From NCBI GenBank assembly GCA_019745505.1, contig JAIETE010000093.1, positions 1 to 34,738 of the forward strand: 34,738 nucleotides of DNA, read 5' to 3'. Shown in pieces: positions 8,325-15,229 of this stretch (within the stretch, counting starts at the first letter, position 1; each line of letters starts with the position of its first letter). A program made the position numbers and the translations under genes. Origin of the DNA: Candidatus Obscuribacterales bacterium. GTDB taxonomy: Bacteria; Cyanobacteriota; Vampirovibrionia; Obscuribacterales; Obscuribacteraceae. Below the pieces are notes generated by a model. It worked only from the letters and a program-made list of their open reading frames with translations. It was not told where the DNA came from and searched no databases.

Positions 8325-9683
8325 TTGGCGTTACCGGATAATCCAGTAATCTCTCCTGCGACAGGCAAGCTTGACGCCGACTTGCTCTCCGCCTGTATTC
8401 ACTGTGGTCTCTGTTTGCCTGCCTGTCCGACATACCAGGCGACGGGCAGAGAGTCGGAGTCGCCGCGCGGGCGTATATATCTGCTTGGTCTGGTGGAAAA
8501 GGGCGAAATTCCTTTTGCCGGTGAGGCTGCCGAACATATCGAATCTTGTCTGGGTTGTCTGGGTTGCCAGACGGCATGTCCTTCGGGGGTTCGATACGAA
8601 GAGATTTTGAACCAGGCTCGCCCGCACTTGAAACGAGCTCGCCCGAAACTTTTGCGAGCAGCTTTGCGTTTTGGCTTCAGTCATGTCTTGACCAATTACT
8701 GGTTGCTGATTATTGGCGCAAAACTGTTGCGCCTTCTGCAGCAGATTGCTCCAAAAGGGACCAGGCGGCAGAGAAGGCAGAGTGTTCTCTCCGGTATGAC
8801 GTCATCTTCATTGATAAACAGATTGAAAGCATATGCAGCTTTCGTGCCGGAGGTGCCGCACTACAAGCCTCATCCTCGCAGACTGGAGACCAAGACCCCC
8901 GGCAGCGAGACTATGCAGCTTTTCAGCGGTTGCGTGATGGATGTCCTGTACAACCAGGTCAATCATGCCAGCGCCGAACTGCTGGTCAAGCAGGGTTGCG
9001 CCGTCGAGAGAAACGAGCAGTCTTGTTGCGGGGCATTGGCTTTTCATGCGGGTGAAAACGATATTGCGCGCAGACTGGCGAAAGAGAATATCGAAAAATT
9101 CAAGTCCACGGACGGCAAGATTGTCGTTACGTCTGCAGGCTGCGGTGCCATGCTGAAGGAGTATTCGCATCTCTTTTCGCCGGATGATCCGTGGCATGCC
9201 AGAGCCGAGCAATTTTGCCAGCGCGTTGTCGACATAGTGGAAGTTTTATCTGCCGACCGGATCTCAGCTCAAGAAGCCTTGTCCGGACGTCCGGCCAAGA
9301 TCGACCTGCCTGCAGCCTCAGTGGCTTATCATGCGGCTTGCCACCTGGCACATGCTCAGGGTATTCACAACCAGCCGAAGGAAATTCTTCTCGGCTTGCA
9401 CGAGAAGCTGAAGGAAAGCGGCAAGAAAATGACATTGGTGGAATTGAAGGAAGCCGAGCATTGTTGCGGCAGTGCAGGAATTTACAACGTGATCAATACC
9501 GAACTCAGTCTCGAGGTTCTCGACCGCAAAATGGAAAACATCGAAGAGACCCGGGCGGAAGTGGTTGTTACAACCAATCCTGGTTGCCTTTTGCAACTGA
9601 ATGCCGGTGCGCGGTTGACGAATTCTCCTGTAAAAGTCATGCACTTGGCCGAGTTTGTGGCACGCGCCTATCCGGCTGAATAG
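8325..9683 (+). CDS. glcF: Glycolate dehydrogenase iron-sulfur subunit GlcF-like
   Basis: Electron-transfer subunit with two ferredoxin-type 4Fe-4S sites and two CCG domains. The first cluster motif is Cys24-x2-Cys27-x2-Cys30-x3-Cys34-Pro (CIHCGLCLPACP), the second Cys75-x2-Cys78-x2-Cys81-x3-Cys85-Pro (CLGCLGCQTACP). Each CCG domain is complete: SGCVMD with SCCGALAFH, then AACHLAHAQG with HCCGSAG. At 452 residues it matches GlcF and the wider glycolate/lactate/glycerol-3-phosphate oxidoreductase family. The start is TTG with GAAGAGG about 6 bases upstream. The pairing with a GlcE-like protein makes glycolate, or another 2-hydroxy acid, the likely substrate, with electrons passing to the quinone pool. 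Confidence 0.9.
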   Translation: MALPDNPVISPATGKLDADLLSACIHCGLCLPACPTYQATGRESESPRGRIYLLGLVEKGEIPFAGEAAEHIESCLGCLGCQTACPSGVRYEEILNQARPHLKRARPKLLRAALRFGFSHVLTNYWLLIIGAKLLRLLQQIAPKGTRRQRRQSVLSGMTSSSLINRLKAYAAFVPEVPHYKPHPRRLETKTPGSETMQLFSGCVMDVLYNQVNHASAELLVKQGCAVERNEQSCCGALAFHAGENDIARRLAKENIEKFKSTDGKIVVTSAGCGAMLKEYSHLFSPDDPWHARAEQFCQRVVDIVEVLSADRISAQEALSGRPAKIDLPAASVAYHAACHLAHAQGIHNQPKEILLGLHEKLKESGKKMTLVELKEAEHCCGSAGIYNVINTELSLEVLDRKMENIEETRAEVVVTTNPGCLLQLNAGARLTNSPVKVMHLAEFVARAYPAE

Positions 9684-9778
9684 TTAATGGCTTAAACGCC
9701 CGCTTGCGGTAAACTTTTGACAATGTCGCGGCGGCAAGCCGTCTTCAGGCGAAATCGATAACGAAATCCGGATGGATA

Positions 9779-10183
9779 TTGGTCGTGGTGTCGAATTTAT
9801 ATACAAACACTGCTTGCATACTGATTATTGATGAGAGTGCAGTGCTTCGCCAGCATTCCTTGAATATGGTCGAAGAACTGGGTTTGATTGCTCAGTCGGT
9901 TGCCGATATTGAAGAGGCGATGAAGCGTCTTCAGAAGAAGCATTTCGACGTTGTTCTTGTGGAAGTCAAAGCACCTGAGCAACATGCCATTCAAAGATTG
10001 GAAGCCTTGCGCAGAGCCACAGCCGCTCTGAAGAAGAAGGTGCCGGTCGTTGCCATGTCTTCTGGCCTGAAACGCGGACCTTTGCTGGGAGCCGGAGCCG
10101 ACGACATCCTCATGCGCCCCTTTATGGTCGGTGAACTCGAGGCCGTTATCGACCGCTGGCTGAGCCCGGGCGTAATTTCTTAG
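9779..10183 (+). CDS. Stand-alone receiver-domain protein with Glu at the acceptor site
   Basis: A 134-residue protein made of one receiver domain and nothing else. The first strand CILIIDESAVLR keeps the acidic pair. The strand that normally ends in the phospho-acceptor Asp reads FDVVLVEVKAPE, so Glu replaces Asp. The switch Ser is seen in VAMSSG and the usual Lys-Pro is Arg-Pro in LMRPFM. These changes predict a protein that is not phosphorylated in the normal way and may be locked in an active-like state. The start is a TTG with weak upstream GGA; a GTG two codons later is possible. It lies 95 bases after glcF on the same strand, with no kinase next to it. Confidence 0.82.
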   Translation: MVVVSNLYTNTACILIIDESAVLRQHSLNMVEELGLIAQSVADIEEAMKRLQKKHFDVVLVEVKAPEQHAIQRLEALRRATAALKKKVPVVAMSSGLKRGPLLGAGADDILMRPFMVGELEAVIDRWLSPGVIS

Positions 10184-10274
10184 AGCCGACCTTCACGCAT
10201 GATTCGCGATGCTTGTTGTCAGGCGTCTTGCAAGGTTAGGTTACCGTAATACTGTTTATTTGCTGAAAAGCACG

Positions 10275-10304
10275 CTGCATTGCGCAATTTTGCCCGATTA
10301 TAAT
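10275..10304 (+). promoter_or_regulatory. Candidate promoter for the RNase D gene
   Basis: A perfect TATAAT lies at 10299-10304, about 66 bases before the RNase D ATG. With an 18-base spacer the -35 would be CTGCAT (10275-10280), a poor match. Only the -10 box is convincing. Confidence 0.3.
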
Positions 10305-10370
10305 TAGGTCGGCGAGAAGAAGGTGCCGCCTTACGTTATATATGGCGCCTGACCAAGAGGATTCCTGCTC

Positions 10371-11015
10371 ATGACTGCCATGGTTGCGCACAGAAAAGTC
10401 GAACTCTTCGAGGGCGATTTGCCTGACGAGCGCTTTGCGCACTACATGAAGAAGGCTCATATAGCTGTAGATACGGAGACCAGAGGTCTCAACATTTCAA
10501 GAGATCGTTTGTGTCTGGTTCAAATTTGCGACGACGAGGGCATTGTCAGCTTCGTTCGCTACAAGGACAAGAACAGCTTCCCAAAAGAGAGCAACGTTAA
10601 GAAGCTGATGGAAGCCCCGGGGGTGATTAAGCTGTTTCACTACGCACGTTTTGACGTGTCGGTAATGAAGCACTATTTGAACTGCCAGACCACGCCTATC
10701 TTCTGCACAAAGATCGCATCCAAGCTGGTTCGTACTTACACTGACAGACACAGTCTCAAAGATCTGGTCAGCGAGCTTTTGCAAATCGAATTGGACAAGA
10801 CCAACCAGTCGAGCGACTGGGCTCGTCATGACCTATCAGAATCTCAAATGGAATACGCTGCCAATGACGTGCGCGTCTTGCTGCCCATTTACGACAGGAT
10901 TCTGGCGATGTTGAAACGCGAGGAGCGCGAGCAAATCGCGCAACGATGTTTCGAGGCAGTGCAGGTAGTCTGCGATTTGGATTTGAAGGGTTTTTCAAAC
11001 GTCTTTGAACACTAG
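10371..11015 (+). CDS. rnd: RNase D-like 3'-5' exonuclease (DEDDy, single domain)
   Basis: 3'-5' exoribonuclease of the DEDDy type, used for tRNA and other RNA 3' trimming. The four acidic residues and Tyr are visible: Asp34 and Glu36 in AVDTETRGL, Asp95 in HYARFDVS, and Tyr162 with Asp166 in EYAANDV. At 214 residues it holds only the exonuclease domain and lacks the HRDC domains of E. coli RNase D, a short form often seen in alphaproteobacteria and cyanobacteria-like groups. The ATG is preceded by AAGAGG at about 10 bases. gcvPB begins 19 bases after its stop, so the two are probably co-transcribed although no functional link is known. Confidence 0.92.
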   Translation: MTAMVAHRKVELFEGDLPDERFAHYMKKAHIAVDTETRGLNISRDRLCLVQICDDEGIVSFVRYKDKNSFPKESNVKKLMEAPGVIKLFHYARFDVSVMKHYLNCQTTPIFCTKIASKLVRTYTDRHSLKDLVSELLQIELDKTNQSSDWARHDLSESQMEYAANDVRVLLPIYDRILAMLKREEREQIAQRCFEAVQVVCDLDLKGFSNVFEH

Positions 11016-11034
11016 GCAAATTGGAGTTGGTTTC

Positions 11035-12489
11035 ATGGAAAAGCTGATCTACGAAAAGTCGAGCCCGGGCAGAAGGGCGCTTGTGATTGAAAAATCCGGT
11101 GTGAAAGAGAAGAAGGCCAGTGACCTGATTCCCGCCAAGTTTATTCGCAAAGAATCAGCCAAACTTGCTGAAGTCAGCGAGTTGGAGGCAGTTCGCCACT
11201 TCGTTCGCCTCTCGCATCTCAACCATGCAATCGACAAGGGTTTCTACCCGCTTGGTTCATGCACTATGAAGTACAACCCGAAAATCAATGACGCGATGGC
11301 CGCTCTTGAAGGCTTCCGTGAATTGCACCCGATGCAGCCCGAAGATCAGATTCAAGGCGCTCTCGAATTGATTTACAACCTGGAGCGCAGCATCTCGGAA
11401 GTTGTCGGCTTGCCCGCGGTTACGCTGCAACCGGCTGCCGGCGCCCATGGCGAGATGACCGGCTTGCTCCTTATCAGAGCTTATTTCCAAGCCAAAGGTG
11501 ACAAGGCTCGCAATAAAGTCATCGTTCCTGACACCGCTCACGGTACCAACCCGGCGACTGCAGCTCTTTGCGGTTTCGATGTTGTCGAAATCAAATCGAA
11601 CGATCGCGGACTGGTCGACATCGAGGCTTTGAAAGCAGCTCTGGGACCGGACGTCGCAGCGATCATGTTGACCAATCCGAATACTCTGGGACTCTTCGAA
11701 GAAGAGATTGATGTTTGCCAAAAACTGGTCCACGATGCGGGCGGATTGCTCTATTACGATGGTGCCAACTTGAACGCCATCATGGGTCTGGTTCGTCCGG
11801 GCGATATGGGTTTTGATGTTTGCCACCTGAATTTGCACAAGACCTTCTCGACTCCTCACGGCGGCGGTGGACCGGGCGGCTGCGCAGTAGCTTGCCGCAA
11901 GGAATTGGAGCCGTTCTTGCCCAAGCCGGTTATCGTCAAAGAGGGCGAGCGTTTCCATCTCGATTGGAATCGTCCGCAATCAATCGGCAAAGTAAAAGGG
12001 TTCTATGGTAATTTCGGCATTCTCGTGCGCGCCTATTCTTATATCCTGGCTCACGGAAAAGAGGGCTTGGCTCAAGTCTCTCGAGATGCGATTTTGAACG
12101 CCAATTATTTGAAGAACAAACTGAAGGGTCGCTTCACAGTGGCATATCCTCAAGCCTGCATGCACGAGTTTGTCCTTTCCGGTAATCAGCAGAAGGAACG
12201 CGGTGTCTCGACTACCAATATGGCCAAGCGCCTGCTCGACTACGGCGTCCACGCCCCGACCGTCTATTTCCCTCTGGTTGTGCCGGAAGCAATGATGATC
12301 GAGCCGACCGAAACAGAGACCAAAGAGACGCTCGATGAATTTATCGATATCCTCACCAAGATTGATGAAGAATCGAAAAATGAACCGGATACTGTGCGCA
12401 ACGCGCCGTACACGACGCCTGTAGGACGCTTGGACGAAGCCCTGGCGGCTCGTAAGCCGAACCTCTGCTGGTCTGCCGGTTGCGATTAA
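11035..12489 (+). CDS. gcvPB: Glycine dehydrogenase (decarboxylating) subunit 2
   Basis: PLP-dependent half of the split P-protein of the glycine cleavage system, which decarboxylates glycine and loads the aminomethyl group on lipoyl-GcvH. Seen: [12 protein letters not shown] near residues 71-82, [37 protein letters not shown] and the PLP lysine Lys269 in [16 protein letters not shown]. The 484-residue length is that of GcvPB, not the 950-residue fused GcvP. I place the start at the ATG at 11035, with GGAG 8 bases upstream, and not at an earlier in-frame codon that overlaps the RNase D stop. GcvPA, GcvH and GcvT are not in this window. A perfect 18-base palindrome (12479-12496) spans the stop codon but has no T tract. 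Confidence 0.96.
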   Translation: MEKLIYEKSSPGRRALVIEKSGVKEKKASDLIPAKFIRKESAKLAEVSELEAVRHFVRLSHLNHAIDKGFYPLGSCTMKYNPKINDAMAALEGFRELHPMQPEDQIQGALELIYNLERSISEVVGLPAVTLQPAAGAHGEMTGLLLIRAYFQAKGDKARNKVIVPDTAHGTNPATAALCGFDVVEIKSNDRGLVDIEALKAALGPDVAAIMLTNPNTLGLFEEEIDVCQKLVHDAGGLLYYDGANLNAIMGLVRPGDMGFDVCHLNLHKTFSTPHGGGGPGGCAVACRKELEPFLPKPVIVKEGERFHLDWNRPQSIGKVKGFYGNFGILVRAYSYILAHGKEGLAQVSRDAILNANYLKNKLKGRFTVAYPQACMHEFVLSGNQQKERGVSTTNMAKRLLDYGVHAPTVYFPLVVPEAMMIEPTETETKETLDEFIDILTKIDEESKNEPDTVRNAPYTTPVGRLDEALAARKPNLCWSAGCD

Positions 12490-12794
12490 TCGCAACGCCA
12501 GAGCGCTACCGATTGCTCGTGATTTTTCAGCTTTCCCTGTAGTGCGAAATCCGTCAATTTTTCGGACTATAGCAAAGACCTTTTGCTACGTATTAATGCG
12601 GGTTTTCAGCGCTTGATATGCGGCCGGGATTTTTCAATGCAGGAGCGGTAAATTCGAAAGCCTCTCCAGTTGGGCTTTCCGGCTTCTGCCCTTGAGTCCG
12701 AAAAAGCTTCACTTTTCGGACTGAAGAGGCAATGGAATTTTCCGGCTGGCCAAGAGCCGAACTTGCCGCGTTGGTTGAGCTAGATGGGCCCTTG
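12490..12794. other. Gene-free stretch of 305 bases with hairpin and repeated 10-mer
   Basis: I see no supportable gene between gcvPB and the stop of the first zinc-ribbon gene. A minus-strand frame of 81 codons (12593-12838) begins with TTG inside the neighbouring gene, is Ser/Pro-rich and has no family match that I recognise. The stretch holds a long hairpin and three copies of TTTTCGGACT (two direct, at 12559-12568 and 12713-12722, and one inverted at 12695-12704). No promoter or T-tract terminator stands out. Confidence 0.5.
12687..12731. repeat. Long imperfect hairpin in intergenic DNA
   Basis: Arms CTTGAGTCCGAAAA (12691-12704) and TTTTCGGACTGAAG (12713-12726) pair with one mismatch around an 8-base loop, and TGCC/GGCA extend the base past a one-base bulge. 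Neither strand has a T tract after it, so it is not a standard terminator. The core 10-mer TTTTCGGACT occurs once more at 12559-12568. Confidence 0.6.
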
Positions 12795-13313
12795 CTAGAG
12801 AAGATGCTTGAAACGGACTGAGAACTTGAGATAGGCAATCTTTTCTTGAATGCGCTCTATTTCTCTCTTTGTCCCTTTGATTGGAGTCAGGCAGACAAGT
12901 GCCGAAAGATTGATGAAAAGCATTGGAGTAATCGCCATCATCAACTTGCTCATATCATCGCCGTGGAATTCTGTATAACACTTCATCGCCAACCCGAAGC
13001 CGATCAGACTCAAAGTGACGAAGATCGTCCAGTGCATGATCAGAAAAATTCTTTCGCGCATTAGTAAGACGAGCAGTGAGCCCAGCTCTCTAGAGATTGC
13101 AGGATCTACGGTATTGCGCGTTCTGGGACGGGCAAATGACGGTGCCTGAGCGCCTCCGGGCGCATTGTTGCAGACCGACTGGGCCGTATCCATTTGCGGA
13201 CGGTGCATTGATACACCGCACTCTCCGCAAAATCTCGCTCCTGCGTCATTGGGCGACGAACAGGCCGCGCATCTAACGCCGCTGCGAATTGCAGTTTGAG
13301 AGTTGAAGGACAT
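12795..13313 (-). CDS. Zinc-ribbon protein with two membrane helices (paralogue A)
   Basis: I do not recognise a named family. The 172-residue product starts with a zinc ribbon, Cys15-x2-Cys18 and Cys29-x2-Cys32 (CAAC, CGEC), of the kind found at the N-terminus of many membrane proteins. A Pro/Ala-rich linker follows, then hydrophobic helices at about 87-112 and 123-144, a short YTEFHGDDMSKL loop between them, and a charged C-terminal helix after PIKGTKREIERIQ. The ATG has GGAG 6 bases upstream. Its C-terminal 60 residues align closely with the product of 14550-15122 (YTEF-x-GD-x-M-x-KL, then GTKREI), so the two are paralogues. They flank an AraC-type regulator gene. Topology suggests both ends in the cytoplasm; function unknown. 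Confidence 0.82.
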   Translation of the reverse strand: MSFNSQTAIRSGVRCAACSSPNDAGARFCGECGVSMHRPQMDTAQSVCNNAPGGAQAPSFARPRTRNTVDPAISRELGSLLVLLMRERIFLIMHWTIFVTLSLIGFGLAMKCYTEFHGDDMSKLMMAITPMLFINLSALVCLTPIKGTKREIERIQEKIAYLKFSVRFKHLL

Positions 13314-13623
13314 GCGAATCTCCGCGCGCTAAGGAAGGCAGCAGATTCCAAATGGCAAGACCAGGGGTAAGGTTGGCAATGCCAAATATAAAGGAATTGT
13401 ACAAACACATAACGCCAAGCGTTTCGCCGGGAGGATGAAACTTCAGTAAGGAAGCGGTATCACGCGGGAAGTTGAGAAGTTTCAAAGTAATTCAATCAGG
13501 GGGATGAGCGGCTCGACAGTCCTCGCGTCTTCCTCTTTTTGGCAGTAAAGTCAGAGCAGGAAAAATCAAGAAATGGAAAATAGCCCTACCTAGAATGAAT
13601 GCACAATCGGCAGAGAAGATAGT
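13314..13623. promoter_or_regulatory. Divergent regulatory region between paralogue A and the AraC-type gene
   Basis: This 310-base stretch must hold the promoters of both the minus-strand zinc-ribbon gene and the plus-strand regulator gene. A perfect dyad TTGGCA-A-TGCCAA lies at 13373-13385, about 60 bases upstream of the zinc-ribbon ATG. TAGAAT near 13590 could be a -10 box for the regulator gene, without a good -35. Minus-strand open frames here have no coding support. Confidence 0.45.
13373..13385. promoter_or_regulatory. Candidate operator dyad
   Basis: A 13-base perfect inverted repeat, TTGGCA-A-TGCCAA, placed in the divergent region. The position suits a regulator site acting on the minus-strand gene. 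A single occurrence in a non-coding stretch can be chance, so this is weak. Confidence 0.25.
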
Positions 13624-14508
13624 TTGAACGATACTGCGAGAATGCCAGAGCACATAAAGCCTGTAGCCGACGCGATCAGGTTTATTGAAGAACGGCTTGA
13701 AGAGCCGCTTGATGTCAGGCAGGTGGCCGGGCACATCGGATTTTCGGAATACTATTTCCATCGTATGTTTCTCAGCGTACTCGGCGAATCGGTTGCGGAG
13801 TACGTGCGAAAACGCCGATTATCAGAGGCTGCGCGCCGTATGCTCGCAAAGGATGAGAAGCTTATCGAAATCGCTCTGGCGTGCGGTTACGACAGTCAGG
13901 AAGCCTTTACCAGAGCCTTTAAAACTATGTTCGGTATGACTCCGGGCGCGTTTAGAAAGCGCGGCAAAATGTCTCTGGAAAAGAAACCGGCAACTGTCGA
14001 CATGATGCTTCATTTGGAGGAAGGTGGATTGACTATGCAACCCGAAATCGTTGAACACAAAGAAGAATTGGTAATTGGCATGGGAGGCAGCTTTGCGGAG
14101 AATCCATTTTGGGAGATCAACAAGCTCTGGGACAAATTCAACCAGCGCGAAAATGAAATTCCTAACTTGAAAGGCAATTACGCACTGGGCGTCTGCATGC
14201 CGAAACACGACGATTTGCCTGTCAAAGAGGGCGACACGTTCGTCTATATTGCCGGACGTCCTGTCACGAGTCTCGATGAAGTTCCCGACGGCATGGTGGC
14301 AGTGAAAATCCCGGCGCGCAAATATGCCAAATTCACGCACAAGGGACTGTTGACGAATCTTCCTCACACAGTCAATTACATCTGGGGAACATGGCTTCCG
14401 AAGAGCGAATACAAGCACGCTCACAGCCCTGATTTCGAATTGTATGACGAACGTTTCGATGTCCAATCTCTGTCAGGCGAGATCGATATCTTCGTTCCGA
14501 TAGCGTAG
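13624..14508 (+). CDS. AraC-family regulator with GyrI-like effector domain
   Basis: A 294-residue regulator. An AraC-type double helix-turn-helix covers about residues 15-112: EEPLDVRQVAGHIGFSEYY, FHRMF, then IALACGYDSQEAFTRAFK and GMTPGAFRK, the classic second helix and end motif. The rest (about 135-294) is a GyrI/AraC_E_bind-like small-molecule domain: QPEIVEHKEELVIGMGG at its start and FELYDERFD with EIDIFVPI at its end. Such fusions (SbmC/Rob/BmrR-like sensors) respond to hydrophobic drugs or metabolites. The start is TTG at 13624; the ATG at 13642, six codons later, is equally possible. Its genome neighbours on both sides, on the other strand, are two paralogous zinc-ribbon membrane proteins, which are natural candidates for its targets. 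Confidence 0.92.
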   Translation: MNDTARMPEHIKPVADAIRFIEERLEEPLDVRQVAGHIGFSEYYFHRMFLSVLGESVAEYVRKRRLSEAARRMLAKDEKLIEIALACGYDSQEAFTRAFKTMFGMTPGAFRKRGKMSLEKKPATVDMMLHLEEGGLTMQPEIVEHKEELVIGMGGSFAENPFWEINKLWDKFNQRENEIPNLKGNYALGVCMPKHDDLPVKEGDTFVYIAGRPVTSLDEVPDGMVAVKIPARKYAKFTHKGLLTNLPHTVNYIWGTWLPKSEYKHAHSPDFELYDERFDVQSLSGEIDIFVPIA

Positions 14509-14549
14509 TTGTCGGCCTTGCCCGCAAGGATAGATCGGATTAATTGATT

Positions 14550-15122
14550 CTACGATGAGCGAGTCAGATGGTGGTATTCCATTTGAGCGCGCAGAAATTG
14601 CAGCCTTTGTTGCAGTCTGTAGATCTCCCGCTTGGTTCCTCGGATTGGAATCATCGTGACAAATCCCAGTCCGTTGACAAAGAGAAATGGAGTAAAGGCA
14701 ATGATCAGCTTTGCCATCTCATCGCCGTTGAACTCGGTGTAGGCTTTGAGCGAAAGCGAAAATCCGAATAGATTCACGCCCAGCAATACGACCGTGTTCA
14801 AGATCAAAATAAATCGCTCTCTGAAGAGTGCCGACATAATCGAATTTATTTCAGCTCTGACTTTAGGCGTTATGTCGGCAAATTGAGCGCGTGCAAAATT
14901 GGGCGTCTCATTGGTGCATCGCACCGGCTTCGACTCTTCATGACGAGCTTTCAGCGGAACGGCCATGACATTGCCGCATTGCCCGCAAAATTTTGCCTGC
15001 GATTCGATTTCCTCGTTGCATTGCCCGCAGCGTAAAGTGCGGAATGCCTTGGCCAATTCGTGTCTGTTGATGGAAGAAGCGCTAGTCACGGCTCTGTGAC
15101 CCGTTATGAATCTGAGTATCAA
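14550..15122 (-). CDS. Zinc-ribbon protein with two membrane helices (paralogue B)
   Basis: Second member of the unnamed family seen at 12795-13313. The 190-residue product has the zinc ribbon Cys32-x2-Cys35 and Cys46-x2-Cys49 (CGQC, CGQC), a polar linker, hydrophobic helices at about 104-129 and 140-161, and a C-terminal charged helix after PIRGTKREIYRLQQ. The match to paralogue A is strongest from YTEFNGDEMAKL through GTKREI. The start is uncertain: TTG at 15122 gives the length stated, while a GTG at 15089 removes eleven residues; neither has a strong Shine-Dalgarno. The gene points toward the AraC-type gene and ends 41 bases from its stop. Function unknown. Confidence 0.8.
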   Translation of the reverse strand: MILRFITGHRAVTSASSINRHELAKAFRTLRCGQCNEEIESQAKFCGQCGNVMAVPLKARHEESKPVRCTNETPNFARAQFADITPKVRAEINSIMSALFRERFILILNTVVLLGVNLFGFSLSLKAYTEFNGDEMAKLIIAFTPFLFVNGLGFVTMIPIRGTKREIYRLQQRLQFLRAQMEYHHLTRSS

Positions 15123-15229
15123 TCTATGAGTCCATAATAGGACTGTCTGGAAAAAAGTGTGCGTAATTTAATCGTCTCCACCGGCCATTAGTGGGGATCT
15201 TACGCAGTGACAGATGAAGGCTGGATTGC

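Noticed and set aside
12479-12496. Perfect 18-base palindrome over the gcvPB stop codon
   Set aside because: No T tract follows and it includes coding bases, so neither a terminator nor an operator can be supported.
12593-12838. Minus-strand frame of 81 codons in the gene-poor stretch
   Set aside because: TTG start inside the neighbouring gene, no Shine-Dalgarno, Ser-rich composition, and the hairpin runs through it; no sign of a protein family.
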